A DNA stretch of 64,000 bases, taken from Sphingobacteriaceae bacterium. Its GTDB lineage: Bacteria; Bacteroidota; Bacteroidia; B-17B0; Aurantibacillaceae. Both the position numbers and the translations under genes were made by a program. Under the pieces are notes generated by a model. That model had not been told where the DNA came from and ran no database searches. It saw only the letters and a list, made by a program, of their open reading frames with translations. The stretch covers positions 17,578 through 81,577 of the forward strand of contig JAHEYG010000002.1 of NCBI GenBank assembly GCA_023251725.1, written 5' to 3'. Below are positions 50,501 through 59,302 of this stretch, piece by piece; positions within the stretch are counted from its first letter, which is position 1, and the number at the start of each line of letters is the position of its first letter.

Positions 50501-50894
50501 TGGAGTGTATAATATTAAAACCAATTTATTTTTATTTGCTTCGGCCATGCATAATTTTTATCTGGCGCGCAATAACGAATTAATCGAATACAAAGGCAAC
50601 CGCAAACCCATTGGACGAGTAAATGAAATGAGCGCTCAGGACCTTAATTTTACAACTCACGTTATTACCCTCGAAAAAAACGATGTGGTGTATTTTACTA
50701 CCGATGGTTATACCGATCAGTTTCATTTTAAAACCGAAAAACGTTTTACCCGAATTAGATTAAAACAATTACTGCTTCAAATAAATGATAAATCGGTTAA
50801 AGAACAAAAAGAAATTTTGTTGGCCGAGCATCACAAATGGCGCGGCGATTTAAGTCAAACCGACGATATTTGTTTTATTGGATTTAAAATTTAA
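47523..50894 (+). CDS. Membrane PAS/GAF sensor with C-terminal SpoIIE/PP2C phosphatase (TTG start)
   Basis: Two PAS boxes (ITERREYEQRFRQLVETANDIIYTTDEKG); DNINYAKRIQSALMPSEDLLNKLLPESFLIFSQRDSLGGDFYWF...AAGDCTGHGISGSLLT...DDICFIGFKI. Confidence 0.9.
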   Translation: MIKNCIYIFLIFCALYNNRAAAFISESSILKFSHPVKKHIKKTKPAITDTLKILTDTIPTKPVSQIKSESNKILNEETAFKWEIKLLGFLFLMITILAFAFFLRKNRIVKNNLNNSSNSIFINLKSARLLLFFGTLIIPIAALSFSVIHKDYDIKLKLSFILGAITFVAVAFTYLSRKSREHISLILMCVYGSVVCYYMFLVYYSSLHPFFILAQIISISLGTVLFDKTKHHLFFSLAVTFISLIISIAVNQPAFSNILYLLAIVCILFVSIISTYIRLSLSDKLIFADTVINDGSSLVMAANETGDVIYINKTFTKVLGFTEEDALGKGWWKVRKVISNDNNPYDKIKRGEIESTATVLLETKNKSHRWIQWNNTKLSNGVFVGIGTDITERREYEQRFRQLVETANDIIYTTDEKGKINYINEVGTRFTGFSKEELMSQSYMMLVDEVYKNKVADFYKLQIKNKSAESYFEFPCKTKSGKILWVGQSVLNKFSEVTGEFTSAQVICRDITERVFVEQKLKQHNADLNVINQVKEIILGANDAATMYRDILKLLGANSDKSSFFSLGIFSMNSNTLKTIFLDTYDKNITENSFPVKAAHVNFVAENKTFILNVSSNNEAIKIYSELQQPFGKYKSAVLMPIVNSKKTYGFVGFFSLAENVYQMDHYNLVKDICTSLAGFFVQYEQLQIIEETNRRIQNYSEQLEILNESKALLITYNNLNDLYYGMIGLLYDKIQNIYRVSILVHELDKGLGTLFFRDEESKEIGSKIILTKDVPNIPHHLKGRIYEKQNFEAEELSNEDKFWQAKDVKSIISLPIMINRNLFASVNLLSKIPNNFTDRQKLIICEINESAATVIEQIQFKDIISQKNKDISDNINYAKRIQSALMPSEDLLNKLLPESFLIFSQRDSLGGDFYWFEQRDDNIFIAAGDCTGHGISGSLLTILASDYIKQAVEVKNLIDPGLILEYLNESLQGTLNKYSEEDEILDGLDISFGVYNIKTNLFLFASAMHNFYLARNNELIEYKGNRKPIGRVNEMSAQDLNFTTHVITLEKNDVVYFTTDGYTDQFHFKTEKRFTRIRLKQLLLQINDKSVKEQKEILLAEHHKWRGDLSQTDDICFIGFKI

Positions 50895-50896
50895 AA

Positions 50897-53710
50897 TTAT
50901 TCCAGAATAATTTTTGAACTTGTGGTTCCTTCCTCATTAAATAATTTTAAAAAATAAATTCCTCTGCTCCAATTAGAAGAATTGATGATGGTAGAACCAC
51001 TCAGCTTATTTTCGTAAACCAACTTTCCGGTAGCATCGTAAATAAAAATTTGGTTACTTAATTTATTATTGATATTAATGTGAAGCTGATTAGTGGCAGG
51101 ATTGGGAAATACCAAAACTTTATTATTGGCCAAACTTATTTGTTTAACTCCCACCGTTGAAGCTACCGTATTGTATTTTATTTGCGCGTTAACGGCACTC
51201 AATTGCAAATCGGCTAAATCATCACCCCCAATTAAAGCATAGGCGGTTACAATAGTCTGCCCTGGCGCCAGTGTAAACGGACCGTTACTCATCACATTAC
51301 ACACATCATTACCCATACCTGCACCGCCGGCGTTGAACCTGTTATTTTTTAAAGTTTTATATTTTAAAATGGTGCTGTATCCTGCGGCTAAACTTATATC
51401 GTAACCTCCTCCGCCACCCGCCAAATTATCAATGGCGTAAAATGATGGAGTACTGTAATGCGTTAATAATTTTATTCCGGCATATTTGCCACCCGCATCC
51501 GTACACCAGCTGTATCCCATTGAATCGGGTGCAGAATAAGCCGATTTATTATTGGCATAATTATTTATATCCCAATCCGCAAAAATTCCCACACGTAAAC
51601 CTGTTAAACTAACTGTATTGGTATTTGTAATTTCGTATTCCCAAATAACATATTTTCTGTTGGGCGCCGTGTTCCATGCATAATTACGCTGAACAACATC
51701 CACTCCAATTATTGTAGTTGACACCGCATCGTCAAATTCAGTGTAGGTATCAAAATCACTTTTTGGGGCCACTAAAACTTTATTAATAGCATTTTGTATT
51801 CCAAAATCTGCATCATTAGTAGCACCCACTGCACGTATCACATCCGAAACCTTAGTGGTATCTGTACCAATCATTAAACCGCCATCATACAAAATACTGT
51901 TTCCATTGTAAACAAATCCTAATCCCTGAATCTGTCCATCCTGATTATAGCCAATTTTTCCTTTACTGGTAGAAGTGGTTAAAATATCGTTGATGGTAAT
52001 ATTAATATAATCGGCATTTACATAAATGGTAAAAAATTGTGAAGCTGTGTAACTTCCGTCTTTAAAATCTAATCTGAAATCAATTGGAGCATTAGAAGCA
52101 AACACACCGCTTAATTTAAATGCAAAAGGTGTAGCTGTATTGGTTTTAGTTCCCAACATATTTATTACTCCCAAATTAATGGTATTGGAAACAATTTGTG
52201 CTTGTGCCGATAAAGCCACCATCGTTGCGTTTAACGCAGAAGTTGGCGCCAGATAATTAGTAAATAACCCTCCGATAAAAATGGTATCGCCCGCCACAAA
52301 AATTCCATCGTTATGATCAACAATATTAAGGTTACTATAAACAATTGCAGGGGAAACAGGATCGGTTAGTGCACGAAATAAATTTATTCTTCCGGTTCCT
52401 AATTTATTTGGCACCGTTGCATTGGCCGCAATTCCATAAATATTATCAGCGGTTTGTTTTAATCTTTCTCCCACTTGCAAAGCCGAGTACGCAGGATAAA
52501 AACTTCTTACAATGGCCGCCGCTCCCGCAACAACAGGAGAGGCCATTGAAGTTCCTGTTTGTAAACTATACCCTGTTCCAGTCCAGGTCGAATTAATATT
52601 TGTTCCGGGCGCGCACACATCAATAAAATATCCATAATTAGAAGTAAAATTTCTGGCATCAGTATTTAATGTGTTCGCTACTGCTGTTACATATTGGTAC
52701 GCCGCCGGAAAAAATTCCTGATCCAAACCATTGTTACCGGCCGCACAAACTACTAAAACATCTTTGTTAATTGTGGCGTAGGTACAAATATCCTGACCAT
52801 ACTGTCCGCCACCAATGCCACCCCACGAACAATTAATTACTTTGCAACCATGGTCGGCAGCGTATTTAATTCCTTCATAAGCCGCCACTAAACTTCCGGC
52901 AGCGTCAGCAATTTTAACCGGTAAAAATTTACATTTAAAACCAATTCCGGCGCCGCCAATATTATTATCGGTACTTGCTGCAGCAATACCGCAAACATGA
53001 ATTCCGTGCGGACCTTGACCTGCAGCCGGAGGCCATGTTGGATCATTATCGTTGCTTCCTAAATCCCAACCGCTAAAATTATCAATGTAACCGTCACCGT
53101 CATTATCTGCTAAATCAATCGGGTCGGCATAATTATGTTTTATGTTTCCTTGTAAATCGGGGTGGGTGGGCTCCGTTCCAGTATCGGTAATTCCAATTAT
53201 TGTATTAGAATCGCCCTTACTGATATTCCAGCCGTTATAAGCATCAATTCTTCCAATGTGATATTGCGACAAGGGTGTTGACATAGGATCATTAGGAGAA
53301 TAACAGGTTTTAGGAATGAAATGCGGTTCTGCATAAACTAAAACTCCCGTTGAAAGTAAAAGGTTTATGTTTTTTTCTATTGGAGAATTGGCTGAAAATT
53401 TAATTTCATAAATTAAAGATAAATCGGCGTAAGCATATCCATCCTTATTAAATTTTTGATTAGGCGCCAATTCATATTTAAACTTTTTTGCTATTGAAAC
53501 AGATCCTAAGCTGTTTAATTTATTTTGCAAATTGGATATATTGATTCCTGTTTCATTGCAAAACGAACGGTAATTGTCTTTCACTTTAAAAATAATAGTG
53601 TTGCTTATATAATCGGAAGGGCTTATTCCTTTCGGTAATTTATAAGACGATTGTGCATTGGCCGAAAAACAAAATGCAATAATTAAACTAAGAAAATAAA
53701 AATTTTTCAT
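50897..53710 (-). CDS. Subtilisin-like (S8) serine protease with T9SS type A CTD
   Basis: IIGITDTGTEPTHPDL (Asp), GPHGIHVCGIAAA (His), GTSMASPVVAGAAAI (Ser); CTD VLVFPNPATNQLHININ...GIYFLKLFNEEGTTSSKIILE. Confidence 0.93.
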   Translation of the reverse strand: MKNFYFLSLIIAFCFSANAQSSYKLPKGISPSDYISNTIIFKVKDNYRSFCNETGINISNLQNKLNSLGSVSIAKKFKYELAPNQKFNKDGYAYADLSLIYEIKFSANSPIEKNINLLLSTGVLVYAEPHFIPKTCYSPNDPMSTPLSQYHIGRIDAYNGWNISKGDSNTIIGITDTGTEPTHPDLQGNIKHNYADPIDLADNDGDGYIDNFSGWDLGSNDNDPTWPPAAGQGPHGIHVCGIAAASTDNNIGGAGIGFKCKFLPVKIADAAGSLVAAYEGIKYAADHGCKVINCSWGGIGGGQYGQDICTYATINKDVLVVCAAGNNGLDQEFFPAAYQYVTAVANTLNTDARNFTSNYGYFIDVCAPGTNINSTWTGTGYSLQTGTSMASPVVAGAAAIVRSFYPAYSALQVGERLKQTADNIYGIAANATVPNKLGTGRINLFRALTDPVSPAIVYSNLNIVDHNDGIFVAGDTIFIGGLFTNYLAPTSALNATMVALSAQAQIVSNTINLGVINMLGTKTNTATPFAFKLSGVFASNAPIDFRLDFKDGSYTASQFFTIYVNADYINITINDILTTSTSKGKIGYNQDGQIQGLGFVYNGNSILYDGGLMIGTDTTKVSDVIRAVGATNDADFGIQNAINKVLVAPKSDFDTYTEFDDAVSTTIIGVDVVQRNYAWNTAPNRKYVIWEYEITNTNTVSLTGLRVGIFADWDINNYANNKSAYSAPDSMGYSWCTDAGGKYAGIKLLTHYSTPSFYAIDNLAGGGGGYDISLAAGYSTILKYKTLKNNRFNAGGAGMGNDVCNVMSNGPFTLAPGQTIVTAYALIGGDDLADLQLSAVNAQIKYNTVASTVGVKQISLANNKVLVFPNPATNQLHININNKLSNQIFIYDATGKLVYENKLSGSTIINSSNWSRGIYFLKLFNEEGTTSSKIILE

Positions 53711-53732
53711 GGGTATGGATTTGTAATATAAA

Positions 53733-53811
53733 CTTACGGATTAAATTCCTATAAAAAAAATTACCACTTGCATTTGCAGGAAGGTGAGAAGAAAATTTTT
53801 GCCTTTGGCAT
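53733..53811. repeat. Direct repeat copy A (79 bp) flanking the PIN module
   Basis: 72/79 identical, ungapped, to 54561-54639; minus strand encodes MPKAKIFFSPSCKCKW*. Confidence 0.95.
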
Positions 53812-53883
53812 AAATAAAAAACTTAGAGTCCACCCGCAATGCACAACTGCCCCGTGTTACCGGCTTTGCTTTACTGTCTGCAG

Positions 53884-54027
53884 CTAAGCAATTTTTATTT
53901 TTCCGTCCCGAACTTGTTTTAAGAAGTCTTTTTGTTGCTCTAAAGTCATACCAACCATTTTAGCGGCTAATTTTTCTTTAATGGCTCTAAAAAAAGCTAC
54001 GGTGTCGAAAGATTTTTTAGTCTTCAT
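53884..54027 (-). CDS. 47-aa small protein, candidate antitoxin: MKTKKSFDTVAFFRAIKEKLAAKMVGMTLEQQKDFLKQVRDGKIKIA
   Basis: ATG overlaps the 3' end of the PIN gene (aaacATGAAGACTAA); below the length cutoff of the ORF track. Confidence 0.7.
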   Translation of the reverse strand: MKTKKSFDTVAFFRAIKEKLAAKMVGMTLEQQKDFLKQVRDGKIKIA

Positions 54028-54478
54028 GTTTTAAAAATTCTAAAGGTGTCCTAATGTCAATGAGTGGATAACCCAATTTTAAATTTATTGAGTTAAACAA
54101 TTTAATTTTGTCAAAATTTACAATGTGCTTAAAGTTCCAGCTTACTAAACAGTCAAGTCTATTGACTGACGCAAGTGCAATGTGAAAAGCGTCGTTCATA
54201 CTTGATTGTCCTAACGCTTTTTCATTAACATAGGTTTCAGCAAGTTTTTTTGCTTCGGCATTAAGTTCAAGATATTTATAACAGTCTATAGGAATTAATG
54301 ATTTAAGGTCTTGAACGTGCGGAGGAGCTAAGCTTAATTCGGTTTCGTTTACTTCGGAAAAATAAATCTCAAAGTCCTTGTTTTTAATTCGGTCAAAAAG
54401 TTGCCTTGTCACTACTTCAAACTCTTCGTCAAAATAGCCGCCAATTACAGAAGTGTCTATATATATTCGTTGTCTCAT
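54017..54478 (-). CDS. PIN-domain protein (VapC-like ribonuclease, putative toxin)
   Basis: RQRIYIDTSVIGGYFDEE acidic start; SSMNDAFHIALASVNRLDCLVSWNFKHI. Confidence 0.87.
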   Translation of the reverse strand: MRQRIYIDTSVIGGYFDEEFEVVTRQLFDRIKNKDFEIYFSEVNETELSLAPPHVQDLKSLIPIDCYKYLELNAEAKKLAETYVNEKALGQSSMNDAFHIALASVNRLDCLVSWNFKHIVNFDKIKLFNSINLKLGYPLIDIRTPLEFLKHED

Positions 54479-54492
54479 TCGTTAATGTTACT

Positions 54493-54500
54493 CAAATATA
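54493..54500 (-). promoter_or_regulatory. -7 element TATATTTG of the PIN gene, inside the repeat-bounded segment
   Basis: Minus-strand exact TAnnTTTG match 15 nt upstream of the start codon; no clear -33 TTG. Confidence 0.45.
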
Positions 54501-54560
54501 AGAAATTTTTTCATAGGTAAAATGTCATAAAAAAGGCGGGGGACCAAGCATTGCCGATAT

Positions 54561-54639
54561 CTTACGGATTAATTTCTGATAAAAAAAATTACCACTTACA
54601 TTTGCAAGAAGGCGAGAAGAAAATTTTTGCTTTTGGCAT
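54561..54639. repeat. Direct repeat copy B (79 bp), covers the 3' end of the LRR gene
   Basis: Ungapped alignment with 53733-53811. Confidence 0.95.
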
Positions 54640-55221
54640 TAGTTCCTGTAAATGATTTTGCTGCTCATCGCTCAATAAAATATTTCTTAAATCTAATACT
54701 TTTAAAGCTTTTAAATTAATCAGCGTTTCCGGAAAATCTGCTAAATTATTGCTCCACATATCCGCAATTTCTAAACTTGCTAAATTTCCGAATTGCGGCG
54801 GCAAACCCTCTAATTCGTTTTGATTGATGTTGATGTATCTTAAATTTTTTAATAATCCTATTTCTTTGGGAAGGCGCTCGAGTCCGGTTTTATTACAGGT
54901 AAAATATTGCAGTTGTATTAATTCGCCTATGCCTTCCGGAATTTCCTTAATGCTGTTTTTACTCACATCTAAATACTGCAGATTTTTAAATTTAAAAATT
55001 TCGGGCGGGAAAGTTTTTAAATGTTTTCGTTTTAAATTTAATTTAATCACCTTATCGGGATTTTTTAAAGCCGAATCCAAATTAGTAAATGCTTCCATTT
55101 TCCAAATGGTAACCGAATCCAATAATTGTGCATCTAATTGTTTTGAAAAAACAAAAGATAAAAAGCAAATCAAAACTGATCTGCTAAAAACTCTTAAAAT
55201 TATTTTATTAAACTTTTGCAA
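54589..55221 (-). CDS. Secreted leucine-rich-repeat protein
   Basis: Signal peptide; LQYLDVSKNSIKEIPEGIGELIQLQYFTCNKTGLERLPKEIGLLKNLRYI. Confidence 0.85.
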   Translation of the reverse strand: MQKFNKIILRVFSRSVLICFLSFVFSKQLDAQLLDSVTIWKMEAFTNLDSALKNPDKVIKLNLKRKHLKTFPPEIFKFKNLQYLDVSKNSIKEIPEGIGELIQLQYFTCNKTGLERLPKEIGLLKNLRYININQNELEGLPPQFGNLASLEIADMWSNNLADFPETLINLKALKVLDLRNILLSDEQQNHLQELMPKAKIFFSPSCKCKW

Positions 55222-56129
55222 AATTTTTCGTCGTTTTTAATGGCTTCAATTAATTCTTCAATCGAGTTAAATTTTTTCTCGTCTCTTACTCTTTCTATAA
55301 ACTCAATTTTTACGTTTTTATTATAAATATCCTGTTCAAAGTTAAAAATATTTACTTCTAATTTTAATTCGGGCGTATTATCTGTTGTGGGATTTGTGCC
55401 GATGTTCATCATACCATGCCCATTAAACCCATTCACCTCAACTTTTACAAAGTAAACACCCTTGGAGGGAATTAGTTTATCGGGGTTTTCAACTTTTAAA
55501 TTAGCGGTAGGAATTCCAATGGTTCTTCCCAGCTTTTTACCGTGCACAACCAATCCGCTTAAAAAATAATTATATCCTAAAAATTGCGCGGCCGTTTTTA
55601 CATCGCCTTCAAAAAGCGCTTTTCGTATTTTAGTGGAGCTGATATTTATTTCGTTAATTTCCTGAGCGGGAATTTCTTCAACTTCAAATCCAAATAATGT
55701 AGAAGCATTTTTAAACGTTTCAATATTTCCGCTCCTGTTTTTCCCGAATTTATGATCGTATCCTATCACCAAAATTTTTGTATTTAATTTTTCAACTAAA
55801 ATTTCCTTAATAAATTTTTCAGGCTCAATCTGCGAAAATTCATTGGTAAAAGGATAAACAACCGTAAAATCAACTCCCGCCTTTCTTAATAATTCGGTTT
55901 TTTCATTTAAATCACTTAATAATTGTAAATCGTTTTGATTAGGAAATAATATTTTTCGCGGATGCGGATCAAAAGTAAACGCTATGGTTTTTCCCCCTTT
56001 CTTTTCTTTGACTTCAGCTAATCTCTTTAAAATTTTTTGATGCCCCAAATGCACCCCGTCAAAAGTACCAATGGTAACAATTCCTTGCCCTTCAAAATGC
56101 AAGTCTTTAAAATCAGTAATTATTTCCAT
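55200..56129 (-). CDS. ribF: Bifunctional riboflavin kinase/FAD synthetase (ORF extends to 56144)
   Basis: VTIGTFDGVHLGHQKIL, AFTFDPHP, VIGYDHKFGKNRSG, GRTIGIPTANL. Confidence 0.95.
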   Translation of the reverse strand: MEIITDFKDLHFEGQGIVTIGTFDGVHLGHQKILKRLAEVKEKKGGKTIAFTFDPHPRKILFPNQNDLQLLSDLNEKTELLRKAGVDFTVVYPFTNEFSQIEPEKFIKEILVEKLNTKILVIGYDHKFGKNRSGNIETFKNASTLFGFEVEEIPAQEINEINISSTKIRKALFEGDVKTAAQFLGYNYFLSGLVVHGKKLGRTIGIPTANLKVENPDKLIPSKGVYFVKVEVNGFNGHGMMNIGTNPTTDNTPELKLEVNIFNFEQDIYNKNVKIEFIERVRDEKKFNSIEELIEAIKNDEKFCKSLIK

Positions 56130-56172
56130 AAAAAATTCAAACAAAAGTAAATAAACAGTTGATATATTTTAA

Positions 56173-57819
<1,647 letters not shown>

Positions 57820-57826
57820 GTTGATG

Positions 57827-57895
57827 GTTTATAGTCAATAGTTGATGGCAAAACACCGTATGTAAACTATAAACAATAAACAATAAACTATAAAC
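57827..57895. repeat. Inverted/tandem GTTTATAG ... CTATAAAC repeats between atpD and atpC
   Basis: gtttatagt 57827-57835; actataaac at 57866-57874 and 57887-57895. Confidence 0.8.
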
Positions 57896-57902
57896 TTTCA
57901 CT

Positions 57903-58139
57903 ATGAAACTGGAAATAATCACTCCCGATAAAAAACTTTACAGCGGAAATGTAAAATCTGCAACATTTCCGGGAAGTGAGGGTTCATTTGGCGTTTTAAA
58001 TAATCATGCGCCAATGATTTCAACTTTAATAGCAGGAACGATTGAACTTACAGATGATTCCAACACAAAACATAATTTCGAAATTAAAGGCGGTGTTGTT
58101 GAGGTATTAAAAAATAATGTGATTGTATTATCTGAATAA
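57903..58139 (+). CDS. atpC: F0F1 ATP synthase subunit epsilon, short form
   Basis: MKLEIITPDKKLYSGNVKSATFPGSEGSFGVLNNHAPMISTL. Confidence 0.93.
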   Translation: MKLEIITPDKKLYSGNVKSATFPGSEGSFGVLNNHAPMISTLIAGTIELTDDSNTKHNFEIKGGVVEVLKNNVIVLSE

Positions 58140-58160
58140 TTTTTAAAAAAAACATTTCAT

Positions 58161-58197
58161 AAAAAAAGGAGTTAAAAATTTAACTCCTTTTTTTTAT
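58161..58197. terminator. Bidirectional terminator between convergent atpC and bacilliredoxin genes
   Basis: aaaggagttaaa/tttaactccttt with A- and T-tracts on either side. Confidence 0.9.
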
Positions 58198-58215
58198 TTT
58201 AAGATATTTTATTCA

Positions 58216-58626
58216 TTAACAGAATTCGTCATACACCATTTTCAAATGCTCAGAAATCATTTGTGCGGTTCTTCCTTCAATGTTATGGCGCTCCACAAAA
58301 TGAACCAATTCTCCGTTTTTAAATAATGCAATTGCCGGCGAAGATGGCGGATAAGGCGCAAAATGTTTTCTTGCCTGATTTACCGCATCAGTATCAAAAC
58401 CGGCAAAAACAGCCGTTAATTTCGACGGTTTTTTAGTATTGCTTAAACTCATTTTAATTCCCGGTCGGGCTGCCCCGGCCGCACATCCGCAAACCGAATT
58501 TACAACCACCAAAACAGTTCCCTGTTGTTTAATAGCCGCCTCAACCGAATCTGTACTGATTAAATCTTCAAAACCTACAGCTGTTAATTCAGCTTTCATC
58601 GGTTTTACTAACGCTTCTGGATACAT
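58216..58626 (-). CDS. BrxA/BrxB family bacilliredoxin
   Basis: MYPEALVKPMKAELTAVGFEDL, VVVNSVCGCAAGAARPG; internal ATG at 58626 preferred. Confidence 0.92.
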   Translation of the reverse strand: MYPEALVKPMKAELTAVGFEDLISTDSVEAAIKQQGTVLVVVNSVCGCAAGAARPGIKMSLSNTKKPSKLTAVFAGFDTDAVNQARKHFAPYPPSSPAIALFKNGELVHFVERHNIEGRTAQMISEHLKMVYDEFC

Positions 58627-58824
58627 AGTATTATTTTTATTTAACACAAAGTTAAAACAATTTAATGACAATTTTGGTTATTAATTTCGGTTCAAATTAT
58701 TTAAAAAAATAAAAATCCTTCGTCAAAATACAACCTAAATGCATTAGATTTTTATGTAAATAATCATTGTAGAAGTATTGTTGAAAAATATGAGCCAAAC
58801 GCGCCTAATATTGAGTGAGTAATT

Positions 58825-58854
58825 TTGCATTCTAAATTATATAGGATAGATTTG
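58825..58854 (+). promoter_or_regulatory. Promoter TTG-N19-TAGATTTG of the small secreted protein/type B adhesin operon
   Basis: Match to both -33 and -7 consensus with canonical spacing; ATG at 58895. Confidence 0.65.
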
Positions 58855-58894
58855 AACGATACTTTTTAATTTAATCTGTGTACAATCTAAAATC

Positions 58895-59296
58895 ATGAAA
58901 AAAACATTCCCATTACGCATTTCATTTTTGGTGTACTTGTTTATTTTAGGTTTCAATTTTGCAAATGCGCAAGCTGCTAAAACACTTCCCAATAGTTTTG
59001 TAATTCACGGAAAACTAAGTGATGAACAATTAACTTTTTATACCAAAAGTATTGAAGCTGCAGATTTTGAACAATACCGTTTAAAAACCGTTTCATTAAT
59101 ATTGAAATTTAAAAATGGTTTTGTTTTAGAATTACTTTCTGCAAAAGATTTAATGGTAAAAAATAAAATTCAGAATATTGATTATAACGGTTATCCCGAA
59201 AATGTAAAAGCAATTAATTATAAATATCCACTATTTGAAATAAATAAGTCAGGATGGATAACTGCCGAAGCTGTAACCGCTACCGATACAAAATAA
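58895..59296 (+). CDS. Small secreted protein of unknown function
   Basis: Signal peptide LVYLFILGFNFANAQ; 6 nt before the adhesin gene. Confidence 0.78.
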   Translation: MKKTFPLRISFLVYLFILGFNFANAQAAKTLPNSFVIHGKLSDEQLTFYTKSIEAADFEQYRLKTVSLILKFKNGFVLELLSAKDLMVKNKIQNIDYNGYPENVKAINYKYPLFEINKSGWITAEAVTATDTK

Positions 59297-59302
59297 AATT
59301 GA

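Noticed and set aside
53733-54639. Integron cassette (attC) explanation for the PIN module
   Set aside because: No integrase and no recognisable attC core sites in the repeats; the repeat is coding on one strand.
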